DNA of 64,000 bases, from the NCBI GenBank assembly GCA_031425035.1, contig JANPIN010000046.1, positions 1 to 64,000 of the forward strand, written 5' to 3'. The stretch comes from M3007 sp031425035 (lineage in GTDB: Bacteria > Bacteroidota > Bacteroidia > Chitinophagales > Saprospiraceae). Both the position numbers and the translations under genes were made by a program. Shown piece after piece: positions 32,633 through 41,117 of the stretch. The notes under the pieces were generated by a model, which worked only from the letters and a program-made list of their open reading frames with translations, ran no database searches and was not told where the DNA came from. Within the stretch, counting starts at the first letter, position 1, and each line of letters starts with the position of its first letter.

Positions 32633-34126
32633 ATGAAACAACTTTTTACGACTTCCTGCCTGGTTATGGCCCTGCTGCTGCTCCAGTCGCAGGCGGAAGC
32701 ACAGCCAACCCACGGAATCACGTTCCGGGAAAATTTTTACAACTACGTCACTCCACAGCCGGATAAAGCGGACTGGAAAGACATTTTTTCAAACTCGGAA
32801 GGTAAGGGCATCGAACTGGCGTATAACCGCCGTCTGGCCCGCCACACCTGGTTGCTGGTGCCCGTTAAGTTTGGTAAAGCCACCATTCTGGACGACAATG
32901 ACAACCGTCGTATCAACAATGTTTTGGGCAATTTAGACCTGATGATCCAGGAAAACCTGTTCAAACATGGTAATTTCATCACGCCTACGCTGGGACTGGG
33001 CGTCGGTTCTACCTATAACTTCACCACCGGCGATTTCGATTTTAATATTCCGGCGGCCCTGGGCTTTAATATCCGGCTCGTTGAAAACGTGTATGTAAAT
33101 GCGCAGACGCAGTACCGTTTTTCCACCAACAACAATCCGGGCTGGCACCATGGCGTAGGCGTCGTGGTGTATTTCGGTAATGAAGACCGCGATGAAGACG
33201 GTATAGTGGATAAAGAAGATAAATGTCCCGATGTGGCGGGTGTTGCCGCTTTGATGGGCTGCCCGGACCGCGACAGCGACGGCATTACCGATGCGGACGA
33301 TAAATGTCCGGATTTGGCCGGTACGCTGGCCATGATGGGTTGCCCCGACAAAGACAGCGACGGCATTACCGATGCGGATGATGCTTGTCCGGAAGTTGCC
33401 GGTATAGTGGCTTTCAAAGGCTGCCCGGATACGGATAGCGACGGTATTACCGACGCCGATGATAAATGCCCGACCGAAGCCGGACCGGTCGCCAACATGG
33501 GTTGCCCGATCCGCGACCGCGATAGTGACGGTGTGGTCGATGCGGAAGATGCCTGCCCGGATCAGAAAGGTCCGGCCAGCACCAGAGGTTGCCCCGATCG
33601 CGATTCGGACGGCGTAGCTGATAAAGATGATGCCTGCCCCGATAAAAAAGGCGATTCAATGCACAAAGGCTGCCCGGATACGGATGGCGATGGCATATAC
33701 GATATGGATGACCGCTGCGTAGACGTAGCTGGTCCTGCCAGTAACCGCGGTTGCCCGGAAATTAAAAAAGAAGACCGCGCGCGGGTAGAACTGGCGGTGA
33801 AAGCGGTACAGTTTGAATCGGGCAAGGCGATCCTGCTGACCAAATCTTACAAAGTACTGGACGATGTTGCGGCGGTGCTGAAAAGCTACCCATACTACAG
33901 CCTCGATCTGCGTGGGCATACTGACAGCCAGGGGGATGAGAAAATGAACCACGATCTGTCGCACGCGCGGGCCAAGGCTTGTTATGATTACCTGATCTCC
34001 AAAGGAATTGCCGCCAGTCGTCTGACCTCTGAAGGTTTCGGTGAAACCAAACCTATTGCCGACAACATGTATGCGCCCGGCCGGGCTTTGAACCGCCGCG
34101 TTGAGTTCGACCTGATCGTCAAGTAG
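32633..34126 (+). CDS. OmpA-family outer-membrane protein with thrombospondin type 3 repeats
   Basis: This 497-aa protein begins with a signal peptide (MKQLFTTSCLVMALLLLQSQAEAQ) and a beta-barrel-like region to ~residue 180. At least seven calcium-binding TSP3 repeats follow (DxDxDGIxDxxDxCP units, about 185-375, each closed by a GCP). It ends with an OmpA peptidoglycan-binding domain (VQFESGKAILLTKSYKVLD, LDLRGHTDSQGDEKMN, LSHARAKACYDYLISKGI, GRALNRRVEF). It should anchor the outer membrane to peptidoglycan, with the repeats forming a calcium-stiffened linker. It is followed by a strong terminator. Confidence 0.95.
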   Translation: MKQLFTTSCLVMALLLLQSQAEAQPTHGITFRENFYNYVTPQPDKADWKDIFSNSEGKGIELAYNRRLARHTWLLVPVKFGKATILDDNDNRRINNVLGNLDLMIQENLFKHGNFITPTLGLGVGSTYNFTTGDFDFNIPAALGFNIRLVENVYVNAQTQYRFSTNNNPGWHHGVGVVVYFGNEDRDEDGIVDKEDKCPDVAGVAALMGCPDRDSDGITDADDKCPDLAGTLAMMGCPDKDSDGITDADDACPEVAGIVAFKGCPDTDSDGITDADDKCPTEAGPVANMGCPIRDRDSDGVVDAEDACPDQKGPASTRGCPDRDSDGVADKDDACPDKKGDSMHKGCPDTDGDGIYDMDDRCVDVAGPASNRGCPEIKKEDRARVELAVKAVQFESGKAILLTKSYKVLDDVAAVLKSYPYYSLDLRGHTDSQGDEKMNHDLSHARAKACYDYLISKGIAASRLTSEGFGETKPIADNMYAPGRALNRRVEFDLIVK

Positions 34127-34154
34127 ACTTTCTAAGCAGGTCTGGTATAAAAGT

Positions 34155-34228
34155 GAAGCCAGTTTACCAGTTCATCCCTGATCATTGTTCGCAATGAAGG
34201 GGGATGACTGGTAGACTGGCTTCTTTAT
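34155..34228 (+). terminator. Strong bidirectional terminator after the OmpA/TSP3 gene
   Basis: The arms at 34155-34178 and 34201-34223 pair over ~23 bp with one bulge and one wobble, followed by TTTATTTT. The hairpin starts 29 bp after the stop. Confidence 0.85.
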
Positions 34229-34539
34229 TTTCTGCGACATTTCTTCCCTTCCTCTTTCTCCGCGCAAGGCTTTAAAATTTCCAGTTGCTGCTCCGGCACC
34301 CGGTAGTTTTTTACGGCTTTTAAAATGCGGCTACTGTTCCATTGACCTCCGTGGAGCCTTACTGCCCGTGTTTTACCGTATTTACATTTTTTGCAACCGT
34401 ATTTACAATGGCGCCCACTGCCAGCGCTCTCCAGCCCCAACTTACGGTTGAAAATACAACGGATCTGAAAGCTTACCGGCTAATAGCCTTTCTCCGTGTT
34501 TCTGGCGCTGCCAGCTTGCTCACCTTTCAATTGTGCTTA
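34229..34539. other. Gene-free stretch with no recognised feature
   Basis: Short frames exist on both strands (for example a 71-codon minus frame at 34225-34440) but none has a recognisable domain or signal peptide. I see no repeats or RNA gene here. Confidence 0.4.
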
Positions 34540-34776
34540 ATGAAAAACGCCTTTTTCGAATTTCGGCTTCCCTGCCTGGTTCTCCTCAGCCTGTTCCTGT
34601 TTATTGGCGGGGTGGTTCGTGCCCAGAGCCCCCCCCCCAACATTTCCTGCGGCCTGAGCGTGGCCTTTTTCAGCCAATCGACGGGGCAGGCGGGTGGTTT
34701 GCCGAATGGCTTGTACTTCCTACAGGTAGTAGCCGAAGGGAAAGTATGGGCGGTGGAGAAATTTGTAAAACAGTAA
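34540..34776 (+). pseudogene. Remnant T9SS cargo: signal peptide joined to the tail of a sorting domain
   Basis: The 78-codon frame starts with a good signal peptide (FEFRLPCLVLLSLFLFIGGVVRAQ), has a ~25-residue linker, and ends in LPNGLYFLQVVAEGKVWAVEKFVKQ (in two halves GLYFLQVVAEGKV and WAVEKFVKQ). That end almost copies the last residues of the 2561-aa protein (GLYFLEVMSEGRVLAVEKFVKQ read in two pieces). A full sorting domain is ~80 residues, so only its last quarter remains. I infer an internal deletion of a larger gene. A run of ten C (34629-34638) lies just after the signal peptide. It could instead be a very small expressed protein. Confidence 0.6.
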
Positions 34777-34923
34777 ATACGCCGGCGCGTGCGCGGCCTT
34801 CCCAACCCCCTGAGGAGGCTGCGCACCTGGCAATTTCCTGCCGATAATTATGGCGGCGGCCAGTAGCAGTATTTTCCATGGCTTATTGGTTGCTCCCTAA
34901 CACATTTTAAAAACCCAATACCT

Positions 34924-37284
34924 ATGAAGCGATCTTCCTTTTTTCAAATCTTCCTTTTTTTGGCGTTGGGGCTGCTGATCAGTCAAAATACGACTGCCCA
35001 GGTGTATGACAACCTGGCCCTGGACCTGGACGGAACCGGAGATTATATAAGCCTGTCAACAGCCTCTACGCCGGTTTCCGGAGACGCTGATTTTACGGTC
35101 GAGCTGTGGTTTAATGCCAACCCGACCGGTACGATCACCCGGCTGGTCAGCCTGACCGGAACCTTGGTCCCATCGACCATTGAGGTCGGGCTGCTCGGAG
35201 CGGGGCAATTGTTTGTTTACTGGCAAAATACGCCTCTGAATGGCGGCCCACCCTTCCCCCTGCTGATTCCAACTTTACCAGCCGATCTGACTGGAGCCTG
35301 TCACCACCTGGCCCTGACCCGTAGTGGAGGCAGTATACAGGTCTATTTGGACTGCGTATTGGTCGCCACCTATACATCGTCTAATGTGGGGCCGTTTAAT
35401 TTCGATCAACTACTGGTCGGCCATTCCAACTATTTTCCGGCACAGGATTTTAATGGCCAGGTGGACGAAATACGCCTGTGGAGCCAGGTACGGTCGGCGC
35501 AGCAACTCTGCGAATTCAAGGATTGCACCCTTTCCGGCGTGTCGCCGGGCCTGGTCGCGAATTGGAACCTGAATGAACCCGGCGTTGTGCCCGGCGGTAG
35601 TAATGCGGGTGCAATAGCTACCGACATAAGCGGCAACAATAACCATGGTACGCTGAACGGTTTTGCGCTCAATGGCGGAACCAGCAATTTTGTAGGTAAT
35701 ACCTGTCCGCCGGCGTATGAACTGGCTATTAGCGACCTGCCTTCGCCTTTCCCGATCCTGCTGACCACGATTTGCAGCGGTTCGGCGGTGCATATGTGTG
35801 TTACCGAAAATTCTAACCAGATTACCGCGCCGCCCGGCTCGACGGTCGTCTGGGAAACCAGTGATGGTATTATCCCTTTTTCACCCGATCTGGCGCTGCA
35901 GCCCTATAGCAACCTCGGATATACCTGTTTCGGGGTACCGCCGGGCGTAATGATCGCCAACAACTGTGCGACCAGCCAAACGGGCTTTGAAGACCGGCGT
36001 ATTCGAGCCAAAATCACCAAATCCATGGTGGTGAACGGCGGGATCCAGTTATGTACTTATACGACCTCCATACATGATTTGCGGATTTGTTGCCCGATCG
36101 TGAACGCAACGGTGCAAACTACCGTACAGGCACCACTGCCTTTCAACGGCATACTTTGTGAAGATCCGGCCAAGCCGGTTGTCATCGACGTAGCCCTGAC
36201 CGGCCCTGCCTTTTTAGGTAATTTGACTATTCAATGGTGCCTGAACGGGCAACCGATCGCTGGCGTCGGTAACGTCACTTCGTTTACTTACAATGGTCTG
36301 GCGGTCTTTCCGCAAATGTGTTTTGAAGCAAAAATCCAGAATTGTTCCTGCCCACAGGTGCATCCGAGCGCTTGTATTCAGGTGGATAAAATGCCGATGT
36401 GTGGCCTGATTGACGTAGTCGTGCAGAACTCGGTGATGCATGATCCGCTTGGCGGTAATTACGATTACCTGATCTGTCCGGGCGACTTTACGCAGGTAGC
36501 CATGTTGAACCCGACCGATTTCAAAAACTGCAATGCGACCTGGCAATACCATTTCGATACCGATGCGGCAGGGGTATGGTACGATCTGCTTGGCACGACC
36601 AATCCGATTCAAAACACCAATATTCTGCCGCAACTAAGTCCGCCCAATGTTGTAGGGTCCCCTTATCTCTGGCCTCCGGCAGCAAATTGCATTTACTACC
36701 GGATCGAATGCCGCCCGCTCCATACGCCCTCGGGTTGTGAGCCATGCCACAGCAATGAAGTACGTATCTGCCTGAAATCCAAGCCATTGGCCGGCAATAT
36801 CACGGGCATTTCGCCGATTTGCTTTGGTGCCAATACGGTCCTCACGGTCATGCCCAGCGGCAACTATACTTACACCTGGTATTGGAATGGCTTACAGGTG
36901 CAGTCCGGTCCATCACCCGCCTATACCGCCAGTGACGCCGGCATTTATTGGGTGGAAATTTCCGACGGTTGCCAGAAGGTGGTGACTGCTTTATTCAGCC
37001 TGGAGGTCTGTGAAATTAAGGCCATTATCAAATGCCCTACCGATAATCCCTGTGCGTGTGATGGAATGCCCATCACGCTCGACGGCTGCGCTTCCTTTGC
37101 TACCTGTTTAGGCACGGGACCACTCACGTATGCCTGGTCCGACACCGATGGACATACCGGCAGCGGTTGCACTTTCACGGATATACCCAATCCTGCCGGC
37201 ACTACCTATTTCCTCACCGTGTGCAATGCGCTGAATCCGGCTTGCTGCGCGACGACGAAGCTGTACATCAAGCCCTGCCAATAG
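34924..37284 (+). CDS. Secreted LamG-domain, Cys-rich protein
   Basis: This 786-aa protein has a signal peptide (KRSSFFQIFLFLALGLLISQ, cleavage after TTAQ). Residues ~27-235 are a LamG/concanavalin-A-like domain: LALDLDGTGDYISLS, FTVELWFNANPTG, CHHLALTRSGGSIQVYLDC, GQVDEIRLWSQVRSAQQLCE. The rest is Cys-rich beta sequence with Ig-like pieces (YTYTWYWNGLQVQSG, and AYTASDAGIYWVEISDGCQK near 650-690). No T9SS sorting domain is visible at the end (CCATTKLYIKPCQ), which is odd beside its neighbours: it may use another sorting domain type or have lost the domain. The next gene starts 44 bp downstream, so a transcription unit of surface proteins is likely. Confidence 0.8.
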   Translation: MKRSSFFQIFLFLALGLLISQNTTAQVYDNLALDLDGTGDYISLSTASTPVSGDADFTVELWFNANPTGTITRLVSLTGTLVPSTIEVGLLGAGQLFVYWQNTPLNGGPPFPLLIPTLPADLTGACHHLALTRSGGSIQVYLDCVLVATYTSSNVGPFNFDQLLVGHSNYFPAQDFNGQVDEIRLWSQVRSAQQLCEFKDCTLSGVSPGLVANWNLNEPGVVPGGSNAGAIATDISGNNNHGTLNGFALNGGTSNFVGNTCPPAYELAISDLPSPFPILLTTICSGSAVHMCVTENSNQITAPPGSTVVWETSDGIIPFSPDLALQPYSNLGYTCFGVPPGVMIANNCATSQTGFEDRRIRAKITKSMVVNGGIQLCTYTTSIHDLRICCPIVNATVQTTVQAPLPFNGILCEDPAKPVVIDVALTGPAFLGNLTIQWCLNGQPIAGVGNVTSFTYNGLAVFPQMCFEAKIQNCSCPQVHPSACIQVDKMPMCGLIDVVVQNSVMHDPLGGNYDYLICPGDFTQVAMLNPTDFKNCNATWQYHFDTDAAGVWYDLLGTTNPIQNTNILPQLSPPNVVGSPYLWPPAANCIYYRIECRPLHTPSGCEPCHSNEVRICLKSKPLAGNITGISPICFGANTVLTVMPSGNYTYTWYWNGLQVQSGPSPAYTASDAGIYWVEISDGCQKVVTALFSLEVCEIKAIIKCPTDNPCACDGMPITLDGCASFATCLGTGPLTYAWSDTDGHTGSGCTFTDIPNPAGTTYFLTVCNALNPACCATTKLYIKPCQ

Positions 37285-37328
37285 TTAAGTGCTCTGCTTC
37301 TCCATTTTGAAAAACTAAAATTCAGCAA

Positions 37329-40300
37329 ATGAAAAAGATATGTTTAGTGCTCCTGCTGGCCCTGGCTTTCGGGCTACATCTGTCGGCGCAGATCAATCCG
37401 GTTTTGTTGGAAAAAATTTATGGTAACGGGGAAGAAAATCGCCCGACGGTCATTAAGGCCTTCAATGACGGCATTTACGTGGCGGGCTATCGGGTTGTCA
37501 ATGGGGGAGAGTTCGCCACTTTCAGTAAGTTCAACCTAACGACCGGGGCTATAACCTGGGAAAAAATATTCGAAATCCAGACCCATATTAACGATTTCGA
37601 TTATGAACCAAGCATGGATGAGTTGTTCATCGTCGGCCATACAACTCCGTTTTCCTCCTCGGTGGACAACCGTTCATTTTTGGCCCGCATTTCCGGCAAC
37701 GGCAATTTGATGGATTATCAGAGCTTTGGGCAACCGGGTCGGGAACAATTCAGCCGGATTGTCCGTCACCCGAACCCTGTCAACCCCACCAATCCATTTT
37801 ATATCCTGGGCATAAAAAACCCGCCCACGGCGGCGCCTTCCGGCGCGGACGTGGTGGTGCTGTACAACGTAAGCGTGCTGGGGATTGTGAACTGGGTAAA
37901 AGAGTACGGGCTGACCAGTCCACCCGACGATGAGTTTCACCGCGGCCTGATCCCCTTCGGGACGGGTTTGGTGCTGGTGGGCGATGGCGACGATGGCGTT
38001 GGCGCTTCCAACGATGGAATTTTGGTACAAGTGGACGCAAACGGTAATGTCCTGAATAGTTACAGCTATCCGCACGTTCTGGATATTTACGACGGGCTGG
38101 ATATTGCGAACGGTTTGTTTGCCATCGTCGGCGAAGATTTTTCCACGAACGAAGCCTTTGTAATGATCCTGAATGGCAGCTTTTCCACCCAGGTAGGCCC
38201 TACGCCCGGCCTGCGCTTCAGCAACATTACCAGATTCAAGGATATTTGGATGAGCAGCGAGTTCGGTAAGCTGTACGTCATCGGGGAAAACAAAAACCTG
38301 AGTCCGCCGTACGCCAAAAATTACCAGATCGTACACAAGCTGGACCTGTTCGCTCACCCGGGAGTAACCGTTCTTTCGGTAGATTGGGCCCGCTACCTGG
38401 AAGATCAATCCCTGGCGGAAACAGATTACAGTAATGGCGTGATTTCCGTTACGCCGGCGCATGACCGCATTTTTTATGCTGATGCGCGCTTAAACAATCC
38501 ATCGGGTTTCGGTAACTGGGATATGCTGGTCGGGTCGTTCGATCTGAATCTGGGCGCTCCGGCACCCTGTGTGGTCGATTTTCCTTTCCCTACAACGACC
38601 CCTTTTTTTAGCCGGAATGTCATCAACGTCGTGGCTACTTCGGTAACGCCGCCCAGTCCGAATAATCCGCCGGTCATACAGCCCTTTACATTCAGTTGTA
38701 TCGACTTCTGTGCGGCTATTCCGGATCCCTGTCCCTGCCAGTTCACCTGGACCACCAGCAACTGCTTTGTAGTCAATTTCGACGCCAGCTGCCCCAATCC
38801 CGTACCCGGCAACTACACCTATGCCTGGGATTTTGACGGCAGCGGCGGATTGCCGGATCTGATCACCAATAACCCTTTGCACACGCATACTTATCCTTGC
38901 GGAGGCGGTACATATACGGTTTCGCTAATTATTACCGATCCTCAGGGTACCAAATGCACTGTGACGCACATAGTCACGGTACCCAGCACCTGCTGTGGGC
39001 CGGTATCCGGGATGCTGGACTGTACGTTCACGCCTAATTTGTACGAATTCACCATTACGGTGACCGATCCGGTTGGGTCCGGTAATTGTAACTACGTACT
39101 AACTACGCCTACGCCTGGGGTTTTGAGTGGGGTTGCTACCAATCCCGGTACCGGTGGCGCGGTCATTACCGGATTTATAGCAGTAAACACGCCAATCATC
39201 CCGCTTGCGCTGAATTTTACGGTACAGATCAATTGCCTCTGCCCGGTTACCCAGCTGCCTTATACCTGCACCCAAAGTTTTTCCATACCGACCAAGTGTT
39301 GTAAATCCATCGAGGTCAGCAGCCAATCGGTATGCGAAACGGATGCTACGCTCGACATACCGATCGTCCCCCCCAATGGCATTACCCTGAACAACATCAA
39401 CCAGGTAACCTGGTATGTTATGCCCAAGCCAGCGGGCGGTTGTCCGTCCCTTCCCTGGGGAGGAATGCCCTACCAGAACAATTACACCAATGTGCTGGAG
39501 CCCTTGCACTTGTTTCCCGACGCAACCCTCTCGGGCGATTTGTGCATATACGCGGTAGTACACCTGAATGATGGTCCCTGCGTGCTACTGACTTCCAACA
39601 TTGCGATGATACATCTTTGCGCACCCAGCACCTGCAGCCTGAACGGCTACGATTACTGCTATGCCGGGGTTCCGGTCGTGCCGGGTTTATTGACCCTGAG
39701 CTTGCAGTCGCCAGTAAATGCCTGTCTGCCGAACATCGATTGGTTTGATCAGGACGGTAATCTGGTAAACAACGGTACCGGAACCTATCAGCCCACCGCC
39801 GGGATTTCGATGTTCCAGCCGCTGGTGAATTGTTACGAAGATTTCTTCTACACGGTGACCATTACCGATAGCTGTGGCCAACGGGATTGCCAGTCCCGAA
39901 TCCGCCTGTACAGCAATGACGCGCCCAAAGGTTCGCTAGACCTCGCTCTTCCCATGGAGTCGCTGCCTCTGTGCTATGGGGGAGACGCTACCCTGGAATT
40001 TATGGAAGGCTGCTCCGGCCTGCCGCCCGGTCCGCCCAGCTGGACCTGGTGCGATAGCATAATCGGGGGCACCTGGCAGCCCTTGCCGGCCGGTACGCTC
40101 AGCAAGTACTGGAATACCAACCCGCTTTTTCAGGACACCTGGTATTCGGTAAAATCTAAGAACGGTGTTTGTGCCGAGGATCGTGTAGAGAAGAAAATCG
40201 ACGTGCGTAAGCCGTTGCAAATCACCTCTTTCATTGCTCAATACGATAGCCCCTGTGATCCGACGGGCGTGTACCTGGAGGTGACTTTCCTTCCCCAGCC

Positions 40301-41078
40301 GCCCGATCCCAGCTGTCCGGTGTCGGTCGATTGGTATAAAGACGGCGTTGTGATCTCCAGCGTTCAGGCCCCCGCGCCCTCGCCGGCCTCCTACACCTAT
40401 TTTACCGGTGGCGGGCCATCCCTGGCCGGTAATTATTACTGTGTGCTAAAAAACGATTGCTGTGATGAACGGGATACTTCGGCCGTAGTGCCCATTGCTC
40501 CGCCTTGCTTTGCGATCGTGGGCGGGCCATGTTTCATCTGCGACAACCAAGCGGTCGATCTGCAGGGATTCATTATTAATCCGGCTTTAGGCACTACCTG
40601 TAGCTACCAATGGACTACGAGCAACGGTAACATCGTAAGTGTCAATGCCGCAGGCGATATCGCGACCGTAGACGCACCAGGACTGTATGTTTTCACCGCG
40701 TTGTGCACGGATATCAACGGGGTGATCTGCACGAAGATAGCCTATTTTACCCTCGTAGGCTGTAGCAGCGGCCAATTGCGAAGCGAGTGCGGGTTGATCG
40801 TTTCCGCCGTGCAGACGCCTGGCAAAGAGATCAATCCGGTGCGGGTTTTCCCCAATCCCACCACCGGAGAAGTGCATATTGAATGGTCGGGAGCAGCGCC
40901 GAAAGACGCGCAACTGCTGATCGTCGATCTATCCGGTAAAATCCTGCGACAACTCCCCGTACCGGATGCCGTCAACAGTTTTACCACCCATGTTACCGAC
41001 TTGCCTTCCGGGATCTATTTTGTCAAAATCCTATCGTCAGACCAGGTATACACCGTGGCAAAACTGGTGAAGGAATAA
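37329..41078 (+). CDS. T9SS-sorted multidomain protein with propeller-like and PKD domains
   Basis: This 1249-aa protein has a signal peptide (ICLVLLLALAFGLHLSAQ). Residues ~20-410 look like a beta-propeller reporter module (YGNGEENRPTVIKAFNDGIYVAGY, then LARISGNGNLMDYQSFG and similar strands), related to the start and middle of the next gene. Residues ~450-520 contain a PKD domain (YTYAWDFDGSGG, THTYPCGGGTYTVSLII). Several Ig-like/Cys-rich modules follow, and a type A sorting domain (VRVFPNPTTGEVHIEW, LPSGIYFVKILSS) ends in VAKLVKE. It is a surface protein without visible catalytic motifs. The spacing to both neighbours is ~40 bp. Confidence 0.85.
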   Translation: MKKICLVLLLALAFGLHLSAQINPVLLEKIYGNGEENRPTVIKAFNDGIYVAGYRVVNGGEFATFSKFNLTTGAITWEKIFEIQTHINDFDYEPSMDELFIVGHTTPFSSSVDNRSFLARISGNGNLMDYQSFGQPGREQFSRIVRHPNPVNPTNPFYILGIKNPPTAAPSGADVVVLYNVSVLGIVNWVKEYGLTSPPDDEFHRGLIPFGTGLVLVGDGDDGVGASNDGILVQVDANGNVLNSYSYPHVLDIYDGLDIANGLFAIVGEDFSTNEAFVMILNGSFSTQVGPTPGLRFSNITRFKDIWMSSEFGKLYVIGENKNLSPPYAKNYQIVHKLDLFAHPGVTVLSVDWARYLEDQSLAETDYSNGVISVTPAHDRIFYADARLNNPSGFGNWDMLVGSFDLNLGAPAPCVVDFPFPTTTPFFSRNVINVVATSVTPPSPNNPPVIQPFTFSCIDFCAAIPDPCPCQFTWTTSNCFVVNFDASCPNPVPGNYTYAWDFDGSGGLPDLITNNPLHTHTYPCGGGTYTVSLIITDPQGTKCTVTHIVTVPSTCCGPVSGMLDCTFTPNLYEFTITVTDPVGSGNCNYVLTTPTPGVLSGVATNPGTGGAVITGFIAVNTPIIPLALNFTVQINCLCPVTQLPYTCTQSFSIPTKCCKSIEVSSQSVCETDATLDIPIVPPNGITLNNINQVTWYVMPKPAGGCPSLPWGGMPYQNNYTNVLEPLHLFPDATLSGDLCIYAVVHLNDGPCVLLTSNIAMIHLCAPSTCSLNGYDYCYAGVPVVPGLLTLSLQSPVNACLPNIDWFDQDGNLVNNGTGTYQPTAGISMFQPLVNCYEDFFYTVTITDSCGQRDCQSRIRLYSNDAPKGSLDLALPMESLPLCYGGDATLEFMEGCSGLPPGPPSWTWCDSIIGGTWQPLPAGTLSKYWNTNPLFQDTWYSVKSKNGVCAEDRVEKKIDVRKPLQITSFIAQYDSPCDPTGVYLEVTFLPQPPDPSCPVSVDWYKDGVVISSVQAPAPSPASYTYFTGGGPSLAGNYYCVLKNDCCDERDTSAVVPIAPPCFAIVGGPCFICDNQAVDLQGFIINPALGTTCSYQWTTSNGNIVSVNAAGDIATVDAPGLYVFTALCTDINGVICTKIAYFTLVGCSSGQLRSECGLIVSAVQTPGKEINPVRVFPNPTTGEVHIEWSGAAPKDAQLLIVDLSGKILRQLPVPDAVNSFTTHVTDLPSGIYFVKILSSDQVYTVAKLVKE

Positions 41079-41117
41079 CCCCGACCACCATTTCTTATCT
41101 TCCTAATTTCCAATAAA

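Noticed and set aside
34225..34440. 71-codon minus-strand frame resembling a basic HTH or transposase fragment
   Set aside because: Basic composition only; no recognisable motif, and it overlaps the terminator region.
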